Shown piece after piece: positions 1-8,110 of a DNA stretch of 9,515 nt (position 1 is the first letter of the stretch; each line of letters starts with the position of its first letter). The position numbers and the translations under genes were made by a program. A model generated the notes under the pieces. That model saw only the letters and a list, made by a program, of their open reading frames with translations, did not search any database and had not been told where the DNA came from. This DNA comes from Acidobacteriota bacterium (lineage in GTDB: Bacteria > Acidobacteriota > Vicinamibacteria > Marinacidobacterales > SMYC01), in the NCBI GenBank assembly GCA_030598165.1, contig JAUVQL010000016.1, positions 1 through 9,515 of the forward strand. Reading direction: 5' to 3'.

Positions 1-888
1 CTCCTTACCGGGCCTCCGGGGGCAGGTAAGACACTTCTCGCGCGCCGAATGCCGTCAATATTGCCGGAGCTCGACTTCGACGAGGCACTGGAGGTGACCA
101 AAGTCCACTCGGTGGCCGGGAAGCTCGACTATAACCAGGCGTTGGTCTCGACACCGCCGTTCAGGGCGCCACACCACACCGTATCTTGGGCTGCGATGGC
201 CGGTGGTGGCAGCGGGCCTATGCCAGGTGAGGTGAGCCTAGCCCACTGCGGAGTTCTTTTTCTCGATGAGTTGCCGGAGTTCCAAAGAAATGCCCTCGAG
301 GCTCTTCGGCAACCACTCGAAGAAAAAAGCATCTTGATCAGCCGGGTGGGGAACTCCGTCACTTACCCGGCAGAGTTCATCTTGATCTCGGCCATGAATC
401 CTTGTCCGTGTGGGTATCTTGGTGCGGAGAAGCGGCCTTGTACATGTACGCCGCCCATGGTCCATCGCTATCGCGGCAAAATATCGGGGCCGCTACTCGA
501 TCGCATCGATCTTCACGTATTCGTTCGTCCTTTGGACGCCGAAGAGATATTGGGAAACTCTAATTCGGAATCCTCCGCTGCCGTGAGGAAGAGAGTCTTA
601 AAAGCACGTTCTCTCCAGCGGAGGCGTTTTCGGCGTAGTCGAGCCAGAGTCAATGCCAACATGACGCCTCGACAGATCAGTCGGTATTGCCCGCTGGCTC
701 AGTCCAGCCGCAGCGTCGTTCGACAGGCTATCACCCGGCTAGGTCTATCGGCGCGAGCCTATCATCGGATCGTCAAAGTAGCTCGAACCATTGCGGATCT
801 GGCAGCTTGCGACGAAATTCAGGAAAGCCACATTCGGGAAGCCATCCAATACCGGATTCAGGAAGCCGGCACGAACGGCCGTTTTTGA
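1..888 (+). CDS. comM: ComM/YifB-family Mg-chelatase-like AAA+ ATPase, 5' partial
   Basis: The frame is open from the first base, so the true start is upstream; the ATG at 49 is internal. The visible 295 residues begin inside Walker A (GPPGAGKT, residues 4-11). Walker B is VLFLDE at about 85-90. Family hallmarks are PFRAPHHTVS (about 54-63), the cysteine-rich AMNPCPCGYLG followed by CTC (about 131-149), the sensor/arginine-finger region GPLLDRIDLHV (about 163-173), and the C-terminal helical part GLSARAYHRIVKVARTIADL (about 248-267). Family members are usually about 500 residues, so roughly 200 residues, including the N-terminal Lon-protease-like/ChlI domain, lie outside the window. ComM is known as a hexameric helicase that promotes branch migration during natural transformation; many carriers are not known to be competent, so the role here is inferred. 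The symbol comM (also called yifB) follows family membership. Family assignment is very secure. Confidence 0.95.
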   Translation, partial: LLTGPPGAGKTLLARRMPSILPELDFDEALEVTKVHSVAGKLDYNQALVSTPPFRAPHHTVSWAAMAGGGSGPMPGEVSLAHCGVLFLDELPEFQRNALEALRQPLEEKSILISRVGNSVTYPAEFILISAMNPCPCGYLGAEKRPCTCTPPMVHRYRGKISGPLLDRIDLHVFVRPLDAEEILGNSNSESSAAVRKRVLKARSLQRRRFRRSRARVNANMTPRQISRYCPLAQSSRSVVRQAITRLGLSARAYHRIVKVARTIADLAACDEIQESHIREAIQYRIQEAGTNGRF

Positions 889-938
889 AATAGCAAGTCG
901 AGCAGTCAGACGTCATTGATTGCCCGGCACCCGCCTAC

Positions 939-1023
939 GCCGTTGGCAATAGGACTGAGTCCAACGGCTACGGCGAGGTCTCGCCGTGGCTTCGCCATCG
1001 GTAGTGGAGCCGAAGCGTCGGCG
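939..1023 (+). other. Overlapping GC-rich inverted repeats in the yifB-phosphodiesterase gap
   Basis: Three stems can be drawn. Stem A pairs 939-946 (gccgttgg) with 961-968, perfect over 8 bp with a 14-nt loop. Stem B pairs 967-976 with 981-990, 10 bp with one G-U and a ggtc loop. Stem C pairs 982-986 plus 989-994 with 1019-1023 plus 1011-1016, which is 5 bp and 6 bp around a 2x2 internal loop. Stem A overlaps B by two bases and B shares most of its 3' arm with C, so B and C exclude each other. No T-run follows, so this is not a standard intrinsic terminator. It could be a REP-like repeat, a leader structure or a small RNA. The 232-bp gap at 889-1120 otherwise holds a pyrimidine-rich stretch (about 1034-1072, with cctactt twice in tandem) and a possible promoter. 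Confidence 0.45.
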
Positions 1024-1057
1024 GACAGCCGGGCCTACTTCCTACTTCCTCCCATTC

Positions 1058-1085
1058 TTGAATTCCTCCCTCATTGGTGTACCAT
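1058..1085 (+). promoter_or_regulatory. Possible sigma70-type promoter for the phosphodiesterase gene
   Basis: TTGAAT at 1058-1063 and TACCAT at 1080-1085 are separated by 16 nt. The -10 matches consensus at 4 of 6 positions. Transcription would start near 1092 and give a leader of about 29 nt containing AAGGA (1101-1105). This is a consensus match by eye only. Confidence 0.35.
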
Positions 1086-1120
1086 CATCCCTTGCGCCTA
1101 AAGGATTCAGCTAACTCGAC

Positions 1121-2485
1121 ATGAGAACCTACATCATCGTTGCTCTCCTCCTGGGTGGGACGCTCTTCACCTTGAACTCCGTCGTGACGGACGGCGAGAC
1201 GAGCGTCAGTGAGAAACCAGCATACAAGGTGATGGTTCTTGGATTCGATGGTGTCGACCCTGAGTTTCTGGAGTACTTGATCGAAGAAGGGAGACTTCCC
1301 AACTTCGCCCGTTTGTTCAGGGAAGGAGCCTACGCGCCCTGTCAATCATTCAAGCCGACCAAGTCCGTCGTTATCTGGACTTCCATTGCTACCGGAAAGC
1401 GAATGGAGAAACACGGCATCATCGACTGGATGCTGCTATCCGAGGACAAGCGTGAAAGAGTGCTCGCTACCGGTAATGTCCGCCGGACCGAGGCGATGTG
1501 GAACATTGCTTCAGCAGCCGGCAACTCGGTTCAGATTCTAAACTGGTGGGCTACCTGGCCGACGGAAGTGGTCGTTGGTGAAATGGTCTCCAATCATTAT
1601 CCCAAACCGAAAGGTGACACCCTTGCAGACGTCACCTATCCGATGTCGCTCGTGGAGGAGCTCGCACCGCTTCGGGTTATTACGCGGGAGGAGGTCGAGA
1701 GTCTCCTGCAAGCCTCTGGAATTCCCGCTTATGCTCCGGAGATTATCGAAGCGACCTTCCGGCCCACGGACAACTTTACGCGTCAGTTTCGCGCTTCAGC
1801 GGGTCACTTTGTCGAAGATCTGCTGATTGAGCGAACCGCCCATCATTTGTTGCAGAGTCGGGGCCAGGCAGACCTCTTTGGCATCATATTTCGCAATATA
1901 GATATTTACTCGCACTTCCTTTGGCGATTCGTTGATCGGCGCCTTGCAGAACATACATTCCAAGAGCTCATGGAAGACGAAGTGCCATTGTCGCCTGAGG
2001 TTGAACGGGCCATGAACGAAGCCTATGCGCGGGTTCTGGAACCGGTCTACGTTCATGAGGACCGACGCCTGGGACGCCTCATGGAGAAGGCAGGGCCCGA
2101 CACGGTTGTCATAGTGGTCTCGGATCACGGTTTTCAGTTCCGGCCTTACGGGTTCTACCACTACGGACTGGATGCTGGTGGGGGGACCCTCGCACCACCT
2201 GGGGTGATTTTCCTATGGGGCCCTCCTGTCCGGGCCGGAGTCCGACTGAAGGCTCCCACGGTTTTCGATGTAACGCCGACACTCCTCTACCTCATGGGTC
2301 TGCCTGTGGGGAAAGATATGGACGGTCGCGTATTGACGGAAGCGTTTTCTCCTCAATTACTTGCAAAGAGGTCGGTAGAATGGGTGGCAAGCCACGATAC
2401 CGGACAGCGGGGCGGAAAGCCGCTGCCGAGTGATATCGATGAAGACATTTTGCAGGAGCTTCGTACGTTAGGGTATGTGCGATAA
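1121..2485 (+). CDS. Exported alkaline-phosphatase-superfamily phosphodiesterase / nucleotide pyrophosphatase-like protein
   Basis: The 454-residue product starts with a hydrophobic segment (about 4-22, YIIVALLLGGTLFTL) that reads as a signal peptide or N-terminal anchor, so the enzyme should act outside the cytoplasm. The metal-dependent hydrolase core follows: VMVLGFDGVDPEF (D43, metal), SVVIWTSIATG (82-92, nucleophile region; S82 aligns with the catalytic Thr of NPP enzymes, though T80 and T87 are nearby), DIYSH (D261 and H265, metal) and VVSDHGF (D335 and H336, metal). H347 in FYHYG may be a further ligand. These match the type I phosphodiesterase/NPP branch of the superfamily, which splits phosphodiester or pyrophosphate bonds. 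The substrate cannot be read from sequence. The C-terminal ELRTLGYVR tail resembles endings common in acidobacterial and related sulfatase/phosphatase proteins. AAGGA (1101-1105) lies 15 nt before the ATG, a rather long spacing. Confidence 0.88.
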   Translation: MRTYIIVALLLGGTLFTLNSVVTDGETSVSEKPAYKVMVLGFDGVDPEFLEYLIEEGRLPNFARLFREGAYAPCQSFKPTKSVVIWTSIATGKRMEKHGIIDWMLLSEDKRERVLATGNVRRTEAMWNIASAAGNSVQILNWWATWPTEVVVGEMVSNHYPKPKGDTLADVTYPMSLVEELAPLRVITREEVESLLQASGIPAYAPEIIEATFRPTDNFTRQFRASAGHFVEDLLIERTAHHLLQSRGQADLFGIIFRNIDIYSHFLWRFVDRRLAEHTFQELMEDEVPLSPEVERAMNEAYARVLEPVYVHEDRRLGRLMEKAGPDTVVIVVSDHGFQFRPYGFYHYGLDAGGGTLAPPGVIFLWGPPVRAGVRLKAPTVFDVTPTLLYLMGLPVGKDMDGRVLTEAFSPQLLAKRSVEWVASHDTGQRGGKPLPSDIDEDILQELRTLGYVR

Positions 2486-2508
2486 GAAGGCACAGGTATT
2501 GCAATTGC

Positions 2509-2538
2509 GGGTTATGGAGGTAGACCACGCCATAACCC
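2509..2538 (+). terminator. Hairpin after the phosphodiesterase gene, possible weak terminator
   Basis: gggttatgg (2509-2517) pairs perfectly with ccataaccc (2530-2538) across a 12-nt loop, 24 nt after the upstream stop. It is followed by ctacattttcg, which has only a short T stretch (2544-2547), so it would be a weak intrinsic terminator. The 3' arm can alternatively pair with 2599-2609. Confidence 0.4.
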
Positions 2539-2552
2539 CTACATTTTCGTAC

Positions 2553-2579
2553 TTGACGGCCTTCCCCCGGCTGTAGTAA
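2553..2579 (+). promoter_or_regulatory. Weak promoter candidate upstream of the M23 peptidase gene
   Basis: TTGACG (2553-2558) is a good -35 match. The best -10 nearby is TAGTAA (2574-2579), only 3 of 6 matches at a short 15-nt spacing. Some promoter is expected here because a terminator-like hairpin lies upstream, but this one is not convincing. Confidence 0.2.
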
Positions 2580-2657
2580 GGATTGGGGCGCTTTATGTGT
2601 AGGTTATGGCTTTATTACTGATTCATGACATGTGGTCCGTTGCTCAAGGTCAGTGGT

Positions 2658-3602
2658 ATGAGAAAACGAAATTATACAGTCATCTTAGTCCCCCATGGGG
2701 GCGCGAAGTATCGCAAATATCATCTATCTGCTGTTAAGATTGGACTTATCGGCTTTGTTGGCTGCATGAGTCTAGTCCTTACGGGTCTGCTCGCACTCCA
2801 TTATGCTCGCTTTAACAGTGAGCTGAATGAGCTGAACCGCCTCCGGCACATGAACGCCGAGCTCCGGCAACAGAACCTTGATTACGAGGTTTCCACTGAG
2901 CACCTCACGAAGCGAGTGACATCTCTCCAGGATTTTGTCAAAAAACTCTCCATCATGGCAGGGCTGGACACCGAGGTTGCGGGAGAGCCTCTGGGGGGTA
3001 TCGGTGGGCCAGATGTGGGGGAAACCCCTACGTCTGAAAGCGCATTCACCCAAGTTAAGGAAAGCTTGGAGTTCATGGCGAGTGAGTTGGCCTCACTGGA
3101 AGAGAAGGGCCGTGTGCTCGAGCGTTTTTACGAAGAGAACACCCTCATGCTGGCCTCCACTCCCTCCATTTGGCCGGTTCGTGGGTACCTCTCCTCAACA
3201 TTCGGTAAACGGAAGGATCCATTTACGGGACGACCCGATTGGCATCCTGGAATCGATGTATCCACACCTATCGGGCGGCCCGTGGTTGCGACCGCGGACG
3301 GCATCGTTTTGTACGCCAGCCGTCGGGGAAGCTATGGAAACACCGTCATCGTCGATCACAAGTACGGCATGATGACGCTTTACGGGCACTTGTCTCGCTT
3401 CAACGTACGTCCAGGGAAACGAGTTCGGCGTGGCGATGTCATCGCCTATGTGGGCAACACCGGCCGAAGTCGCGGCCCCCACGTTCACTACGAGGTTTGG
3501 GTGTCGGGCCGGGCGGTGCATCCATTGGATTACATCCTCGAGTACGCCACGACGCTCAACGCGAAGTTGAGGGAGCGCAAGGCGACCAAAAGCACAGACT
3601 AG
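2658..3602 (+). CDS. Membrane-anchored M23 (LytM-type) peptidoglycan endopeptidase with coiled coil
   Basis: I place the start at the ATG at 2658 (314 residues) rather than the ATG at 2625: the product then opens with MRKRNYTVILVPHGG, typical of the family, and AAGGT (2646-2650) sits 7 nt upstream. Order: short basic cytoplasmic segment; transmembrane helix about 26-49; periplasmic coiled coil about 53-105 (SELNELNRLRHMNAELRQQ); a Gly/Pro-rich linker; a second helical part about 132-165; and the M23 domain from about 171 to 294. All zinc and catalytic residues are present: HPGID (H196, D200), YGHL (H244) and HVH (H275, H277). It is therefore predicted to be an active cross-link-cutting peptidase, not an EnvC/NlpD-type degenerate activator. 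M23 genes of this build are often found near secA. Its role is probably in cell-wall growth or division; the bond it cuts is not predictable. Confidence 0.93.
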   Translation: MRKRNYTVILVPHGGAKYRKYHLSAVKIGLIGFVGCMSLVLTGLLALHYARFNSELNELNRLRHMNAELRQQNLDYEVSTEHLTKRVTSLQDFVKKLSIMAGLDTEVAGEPLGGIGGPDVGETPTSESAFTQVKESLEFMASELASLEEKGRVLERFYEENTLMLASTPSIWPVRGYLSSTFGKRKDPFTGRPDWHPGIDVSTPIGRPVVATADGIVLYASRRGSYGNTVIVDHKYGMMTLYGHLSRFNVRPGKRVRRGDVIAYVGNTGRSRGPHVHYEVWVSGRAVHPLDYILEYATTLNAKLRERKATKSTD

Positions 3603-3608
3603 AGCACC

Positions 3609-3622
3609 GGTTGCCCGCAACC
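3609..3622 (+). terminator. Small hairpin just after the M23 gene, doubtful terminator
   Basis: ggttg (3609-3613) pairs with caacc (3618-3622) over a cccg loop, 6 nt after the stop codon, and is followed by tttg. The stem is only 5 bp and the T-run is three bases, so function as an intrinsic terminator is doubtful. Confidence 0.2.
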
Positions 3623-3661
3623 TTTGAGCTTCAAGGTACATATCCATCTCTTGATTCCTTG

Positions 3662-3703
3662 CTACCCGCTGTGCCCCGGAATCTGAGCCTTGAACCGGGG
3701 TAG
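3662..3703 (+). other. Inverted repeats with alternative pairing in the M23-secA gap
   Basis: ccccgg (3674-3679) pairs with ccgggg (3695-3700). ctaccc (3662-3667) can instead pair with gggtag (3698-3703), which uses part of the same 3' arm. A further small hairpin, gatag/ctatc (3735-3739 with 3745-3749), lies downstream and is followed by a pyrimidine-rich stretch. All of these precede the predicted secA promoter, so they would sit in read-through RNA from the M23 gene rather than in a secA leader. The 223-bp gap shows no gene. Confidence 0.3.
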
Positions 3704-3764
3704 GTGCTCACTGTAACCCACTCTACGGCCTCAGGATAGTGTCCCTATCATCCTTCTTCTCTGG

Positions 3765-3793
3765 TTGATTCGCCTTTTGGCATTTGCTAGACT
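3765..3793 (+). promoter_or_regulatory. Predicted sigma70-type extended -10 promoter for secA
   Basis: TTGATT (3765-3770), a 17-nt spacer, then TAGACT (3788-3793) preceded by TG one base upstream (3785-3786), giving the extended -10 form TGnTAGACT. Transcription should begin near 3800, leaving a leader of about 26 nt before the ATG at 3826. This is the best promoter match in the window. Confidence 0.6.
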
Positions 3794-3825
3794 GGCATGT
3801 TTATCAGCCCAGGATTGGATGTTCC

Positions 3826-6564
3826 ATGCTGAACAAAGTTATCGCTAAATTCATCGGAACGAGAAACGAGCGTGAGCTCAAGCGGATACAACCGATCGTT
3901 GCGGCCATCAACGACCTCGAGCCGCGTGTGAAGTCCCAATCCGATGCCGACCTCAAGGCAAAGACAGCCGAGTTTCGTGGAAGGGTGGACAAAGGGGAGC
4001 CTCTGGACGAGTTGTTGCCCGAGGCCTTCGCCGTGTGCCGAGAGGCCGCGCACCGCACGCTCAATATGCGACATTTCGACGTCCAGCTCATCGGTGGATA
4101 CGTACTTCACCAGGGCAAGATTGCCGAGATGAAGACGGGTGAAGGAAAGACGCTCGTTGCCACTATGCCTGCCTATCTCAACGCGTTGACGGGCAAAGGC
4201 GTCCACATCATAACCGTCAATGATTACCTGGCTCGACGTGATGCGGAGTGGATGGGCAAGATCTACGAGTTCTTGGGCCTCCGCGTGGACTCCATCCCGC
4301 ACGAGAAGACCGACGTCGAGAGACAGGACGCTTACGGCGCCGACATCACCTACGGCACCAACAACGATTTTGGCTTCGCCTACCTCCGCGACACCATGAA
4401 GTATGACGATTCACTCTTCGTACACCGCATTTACCCGAAGACGGTCAGGGACCCTGACGGCAAGGAAGTAGAGAAACTTCTACACTTCGGTATCGTGGAC
4501 GAGGTCGACTCGATTCTCATCGATGAGGCACGGACGCCGCTGATTATCAGCGGTCCAGCCGAAGAATCAACGGAGCTCTATTACCAAATCGATCGCATCA
4601 TCCCCAAGTTGAGAAGAGACGTCGACTTCACGGTCGACGAAAAGACTCGGACCGTGACACTGACGGAAGATGGCGTTCCATCGGCCGAAAAGGCGCTCAG
4701 TGTGGACAACCTCTACGATCCCGACCAAATGCACATACTCCATCATGTCTACCAGGCTTTGCGGGCCCACTCGTTGTACAAGCGCGATGTGGACTACATG
4801 GTGAAGGATGGACAGGTCGTCATCGTTGACGAGTTCACGGGACGCTTGATGCCGGGACGACGATGGTCGGATGGTCTTCATCAAGCCGTGGAAGCCAAAG
4901 AGCACGTAAAGATCGAGCGGGAGAACCAAACGCTGGCCACGATTACTTTTCAGAATTACTTCCGCATGTACGACAAGCTGGCAGGCATGACGGGTACAGC
5001 GGAGACGGAGGCGGCGGAGTTCGAGAAAGTCTACAGCCTGGACGTGATGGTTATCCCTACCAATCGTACTCTCATTCGAGATGAGTACCCCGATGTCGTC
5101 TACCGAACCGAACGTGAAAAGTCCAATGCCGTCGTGGACGAGATCCGAGAGCTCAACGGTGAAGGCCGCCCCATTCTCGTGGGAACGACTTCGATAGGTA
5201 AGAGTGAAAAACTATCTCAAATGCTCAAACGCGGCGGCATCAAGCATGTGGTCTTGAACGCCAAATACCACGAAATGGAAGCGGAGATCATCGCCCAAGC
5301 TGGGCGAATGCGTGCCGTGACGATTGCCACGAACATGGCGGGACGTGGAACAGACATTCTCTTGGGAGGAAATCCCGAGTATCTCGCCAGGACTGCATTG
5401 AAGAACAAGGGCAAGAGTCCTTTAGAGGTTTCGGAAGAGGAGTGGGAGGGTGCTTTCCATTCAGCGCAAACTCAAGTCGCGGAGGAACATAACAAGGTCA
5501 TCGAACTTGGAGGTTTGCACATCCTTGCTACCGAGCGTCACGAGGCGCGTCGCATCGACAATCAGTTGCGCGGCCGCGCCGGACGCCAGGGTGACCCCGG
5601 CAGCTCTCGTTTCTTTCTGTCTCTAGAAGATGATTTGATGCGGATATTCGGTAGCGACCGCATCAGCGGTCTCATGCAACGGTTGGGTATGGAGGAAGGT
5701 GTGCCCATCGAGCACAAGATGGTCACCCGAGCCATCGAGAGGGCGCAGAAGCAAGTCGAAGGACAGAACTTCTCCATCCGCAAACACCTGCTCGAGTACG
5801 ATGACGTGATGAACAAGCAGCGGGTGGCCGTCTACCGTTTGCGGCGGGAGATCCTCGAAGGCAAGGAGCAACGGAGCTACGTCTTGGAATTGGCTGGAAC
5901 GCTTCTTGACTACTATCTCGACCAGAATATTCCCGCTGACGCGAATCCCGAGGATTGGGCGATTGATGGTTTCCAGCATGATCTCACCCGCCAGTACGGG
6001 TTCGACAGCTCGACGTATCGTGAAGTCGGATGGGAAGATCTCAACCGGCAAGAGATCCGCGACACGTTGTGGAAGCAAATCGAAGAGAAATACCAACAAA
6101 AAGAAGAGCTCATCGGCGTTGATTTGATGCGTACCCATGAGCGGATCATCATGCTCCAGATCGTCGACACCCAGTGGAAAGACCATCTCTATGCGATGGA
6201 CCATCTGAAAGAAGGTATTGGTCTCAGGGGGTATGGACAACGCGATCCTCTCATCGAGTACAAGAAGGAAAGCTTCGCGATGTTCGAAGCCATGTGGGAT
6301 CGTATCGAGGAGGAAATGGTCCGTTATCTGTTTCTCCTCCAGCCGGTACGAGAGCGGGCTGTGGAGCCTCGCCCCCAATCACGACCCACGAAACTGTTGT
6401 TCAACGACCCAGCAGCTTCTCCTTCCTCTTTCGCGAGGAGGGAGTCGAAAGGCGGAGCGGATGCCGCGGTGAAGACCGTCAAGCGGACGTCTGCGAAGGT
6501 GGGCAGAAATGCCCCTTGCCCGTGCGGCAGCGGTAAGAAATACAAAAAATGCTGCGGAGCCTGA
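3826..6564 (+). CDS. secA: SecA preprotein translocase ATPase
   Basis: SecA uses ATP to push unfolded preproteins through SecYEG. The ATG at 3826 (912 residues) gives the family's normal opening, [18 protein letters not shown]; an in-frame TTG at 3784 is rejected because it lies upstream of the predicted transcription start. AGGA (3811-3814) is a possible ribosome site. Visible parts: Walker A MKTGEGKT (102-109, K108 as in E. coli); Walker B VDEVD and DEAR (224-236); the preprotein cross-linking region in between NBD1 halves; GMTGTA (387-392); NBD2 motifs [10 protein letters not shown] (503-512) and [11 protein letters not shown] (580-590); the helical scaffold and wing; a variable linker; and the zinc tail [13 protein letters not shown] (C898, C900, C909, C910), which in E. 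coli contacts SecB and lipids. Oddities: about 16 extra residues between LRDTM and VDEVD, and Gly at 458 in TTSIGKSE where most SecA proteins have Glu. Confidence 0.99.
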   Translation: MLNKVIAKFIGTRNERELKRIQPIVAAINDLEPRVKSQSDADLKAKTAEFRGRVDKGEPLDELLPEAFAVCREAAHRTLNMRHFDVQLIGGYVLHQGKIAEMKTGEGKTLVATMPAYLNALTGKGVHIITVNDYLARRDAEWMGKIYEFLGLRVDSIPHEKTDVERQDAYGADITYGTNNDFGFAYLRDTMKYDDSLFVHRIYPKTVRDPDGKEVEKLLHFGIVDEVDSILIDEARTPLIISGPAEESTELYYQIDRIIPKLRRDVDFTVDEKTRTVTLTEDGVPSAEKALSVDNLYDPDQMHILHHVYQALRAHSLYKRDVDYMVKDGQVVIVDEFTGRLMPGRRWSDGLHQAVEAKEHVKIERENQTLATITFQNYFRMYDKLAGMTGTAETEAAEFEKVYSLDVMVIPTNRTLIRDEYPDVVYRTEREKSNAVVDEIRELNGEGRPILVGTTSIGKSEKLSQMLKRGGIKHVVLNAKYHEMEAEIIAQAGRMRAVTIATNMAGRGTDILLGGNPEYLARTALKNKGKSPLEVSEEEWEGAFHSAQTQVAEEHNKVIELGGLHILATERHEARRIDNQLRGRAGRQGDPGSSRFFLSLEDDLMRIFGSDRISGLMQRLGMEEGVPIEHKMVTRAIERAQKQVEGQNFSIRKHLLEYDDVMNKQRVAVYRLRREILEGKEQRSYVLELAGTLLDYYLDQNIPADANPEDWAIDGFQHDLTRQYGFDSSTYREVGWEDLNRQEIRDTLWKQIEEKYQQKEELIGVDLMRTHERIIMLQIVDTQWKDHLYAMDHLKEGIGLRGYGQRDPLIEYKKESFAMFEAMWDRIEEEMVRYLFLLQPVRERAVEPRPQSRPTKLLFNDPAASPSSFARRESKGGADAAVKTVKRTSAKVGRNAPCPCGSGKKYKKCCGA

Positions 6565-6598
6565 CCGAGTAGGTCCGCCATTCTCATGTTGAATCCTC

Positions 6599-6618
6599 GG
6601 GCCAGCATCGGCTAGCCC
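6599..6618 (+). other. Hairpin in the secA-guaB gap
   Basis: gggccagc (6599-6606) pairs with gctagccc (6611-6618) around an atcg tetraloop, with one C-A mismatch. It is followed by seven A residues (6622-6628), not T, so it is not a plus-strand intrinsic terminator. The guaB ribosome site follows closely. It may be a leader structure or an RNA-stabilising or pausing element between secA and guaB. Confidence 0.3.
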
Positions 6619-6632
6619 AGCAAAAAAAGACG

Positions 6633-6649
6633 AAGGAGCCACACTCTTG
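6633..6649 (+). promoter_or_regulatory. Strong Shine-Dalgarno sequence that decides the guaB TTG start
   Basis: AAGGAG (6633-6638) lies 8 nt before TTG (6647-6649). No ATG or GTG in this frame is near enough to give the conserved IMP dehydrogenase N-terminus, so TTG is the only sensible start. Confidence 0.85.
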
Positions 6650-8110
6650 AGCCAGGACCTTCCACCCATCGGACTCACCTTTGACGATGTTTTGCTCGAG
6701 CCTCAAAAATCCGAGGTACTTCCTACGGAAGTGGACACAACAACGCAATTCAGTAGAGGCATTCGCTTGAACATTCCCATTGTAAGTGCCGGCATGGATA
6801 CCGTGACGGAGTCCCGGTTGGCCATCAGGATCGCCCAGCTCGGAGGAATGGGAGTCATCCACCGGAATCTGACGCCCGAGCGGCAAGCTGATGAAGTGGA
6901 CAAAGTCAAAAGGTCCGAAAGTGGAATGATCGTGGACCCCATAACGATGTCCCCAGAGCAGCCCATTTCGGCCGCGATGAGCGTCATGGCGAAGTACCGG
7001 ATCTCCGGTGTGCCGGTAACGGTGGAAGGCAAGCTCGTGGGCATTCTGACGAATCGAGATTTGCGGTTCGAGACTCGGATGGATCTACTCATTTCCGAAA
7101 TTATGACCAAGAAAGATCTCATCACCGTTCCGGTGGGAACGACGCTCCATGATGCAAAAAAAATACTGCATCAGCATCGAGTGGAGAAGCTTCTTGTCGT
7201 CGGTGAGGATTTTCAGTTGAAAGGGTTGATTACTGTCAAGGATATTCAAAAGGCCATCGAGTATCCCAACGCATGCAAAGACAACTTGGGGCGACTTCGT
7301 TGTGCGGCGGCTATCGGAGTTGGCGAGGCCGCCCTCGAAAGAGCTCGTGCCCTCGTGGCGGCGCAAGTCGATGCCATCGTCGTGGACACCGCCCACGGTC
7401 ACAACGTAGCCGTTATCGAGACCGTGGCGAATGTGAAGAGCCAACATCCGGATGTCCAAATCGTAGCCGGGAATGTGGCGACAACGAAGGGCACCGAGGA
7501 TCTCATTCGAGCCGGAGCTGATGCTGTGAAGGTGGGCGTAGGACCGGGTTCGATCTGCACGACTCGAATCGTCTCAGGAGCCGGCGTTCCACAGCTTACC
7601 GCTGTCATGGATTGCTCTCGAGCGGCCAAAACGAGCGGCGTTCCCATCATTGCCGATGGAGGGATCAAGTTCAGCGGCGACATCACGAAGGCCATTGCAG
7701 CCGGAGCCGACTCGGTGATGATTGGCAGCCTATTTGCCGGTACGAACGAGAGCCCCGGTGAGACCATCCTTTTTCAGGGGCGGACGTTCAAGAGCTATCG
7801 CGGTATGGGCTCGCTCGGAGCCATGAGTGATGCCACCAAGGACCGGTATTCCCAGCAGGGTGTCGAAGCCTCAAAGCTTGTTCCAGAAGGTATCGAGGGG
7901 CGCGTTCCCTCGAAGGGGAGTTTGCAGGGCGTTATGGAGCAGCTTGTTGGAGGCCTGAGATCGGGCATGGGTTATTGTGGCTCAAAAAATATCCAGGAGC
8001 TCAAGACCCGAGCCAAGTTCGTCCGAATTACTGCGGCGGGGCACAAAGAAAGTCACGTCCACGATGTCATTATCACAAAGGAGGCCCCCAACTATCAGTT
8101 GGACGAATGA
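6647..8110 (+). CDS. guaB: Inosine-5'-monophosphate dehydrogenase
   Basis: This enzyme oxidises IMP to XMP with NAD+, the committed step to guanine nucleotides, in the cytoplasm. The 487-residue length is typical. The N-terminus carries GLTFDDVLL (9-17) and [10 protein letters not shown] pair of CBS domains (about 94-207, with [19 protein letters not shown] and the matching second copy ending [12 protein letters not shown]) interrupts the barrel; in this family they bind adenine and guanine nucleotides and control activity. Catalytic features are all present: VDTAHG (D248, NAD side), the [11 protein letters not shown] loop with catalytic C304, [10 protein letters not shown] (D337), the [11 protein letters not shown] loop, and the mobile flap with the R400-Y401 pair (KDRYSQ). 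Ser replaces the common Tyr in GRVPSKG, a position that varies between species. It begins at TTG behind a strong ribosome site, and its TGA overlaps the next gene's ATG. Confidence 0.99.
   Translation: MSQDLPPIGLTFDDVLLEPQKSEVLPTEVDTTTQFSRGIRLNIPIVSAGMDTVTESRLAIRIAQLGGMGVIHRNLTPERQADEVDKVKRSESGMIVDPITMSPEQPISAAMSVMAKYRISGVPVTVEGKLVGILTNRDLRFETRMDLLISEIMTKKDLITVPVGTTLHDAKKILHQHRVEKLLVVGEDFQLKGLITVKDIQKAIEYPNACKDNLGRLRCAAAIGVGEAALERARALVAAQVDAIVVDTAHGHNVAVIETVANVKSQHPDVQIVAGNVATTKGTEDLIRAGADAVKVGVGPGSICTTRIVSGAGVPQLTAVMDCSRAAKTSGVPIIADGGIKFSGDITKAIAAGADSVMIGSLFAGTNESPGETILFQGRTFKSYRGMGSLGAMSDATKDRYSQQGVEASKLVPEGIEGRVPSKGSLQGVMEQLVGGLRSGMGYCGSKNIQELKTRAKFVRITAAGHKESHVHDVIITKEAPNYQLDE
8077..8109 (+). 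promoter_or_regulatory. Folded-spacer ribosome binding site for the guaB-linked lipoprotein
   Basis: AAAGGAGG (8077-8084) is a near-perfect Shine-Dalgarno sequence but sits 22 nt before the ATG at 8107. Between them ccaact (8088-8093) pairs perfectly with agttgg (8097-8102) over an atc loop. Folding out these 15 nt leaves an effective spacing of 7 nt. Part of the sequence is constrained by the conserved KEAPNY coding of guaB, so coincidence remains possible. Confidence 0.45.

Noticed and set aside
916..1101. A 61-codon plus-strand frame from TTG in the yifB-phosphodiesterase gap
   Set aside because: It has no ribosome site and runs through the GC-rich inverted repeats; its Ser/Ala/Arg/Pro-rich product looks like translated structured DNA.
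2625..2657. The earlier ATG for the M23 protein
   Set aside because: It adds 11 residues not typical of the family and has no better ribosome site; the ATG at 2658 gives the familiar MRKRNYTVILVPHGG start.
3239..3703. A 154-codon plus-strand frame overlapping the M23 gene and its downstream gap
   Set aside because: It is out of frame with intact catalytic M23 coding, rich in Arg and His, with no family resemblance.
5623..6378. A 251-codon open frame on the minus strand inside secA
   Set aside because: It lies wholly antisense to a conserved secA region, shows no recognisable motif, and is the sort of shadow frame produced by codon bias.
6589..6618. TTGAAT followed by TAGCCC as a guaB promoter
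   Set aside because: The -10 matches consensus at only two positions and lies inside a hairpin arm; a guaB promoter here is not supported.
7975..8106. An upstream extension of the lipoprotein frame into guaB
   Set aside because: The extra residues are an out-of-frame reading of the conserved guaB C-terminus, and the lipobox would then lie about 85 residues in, too far for a signal peptide.
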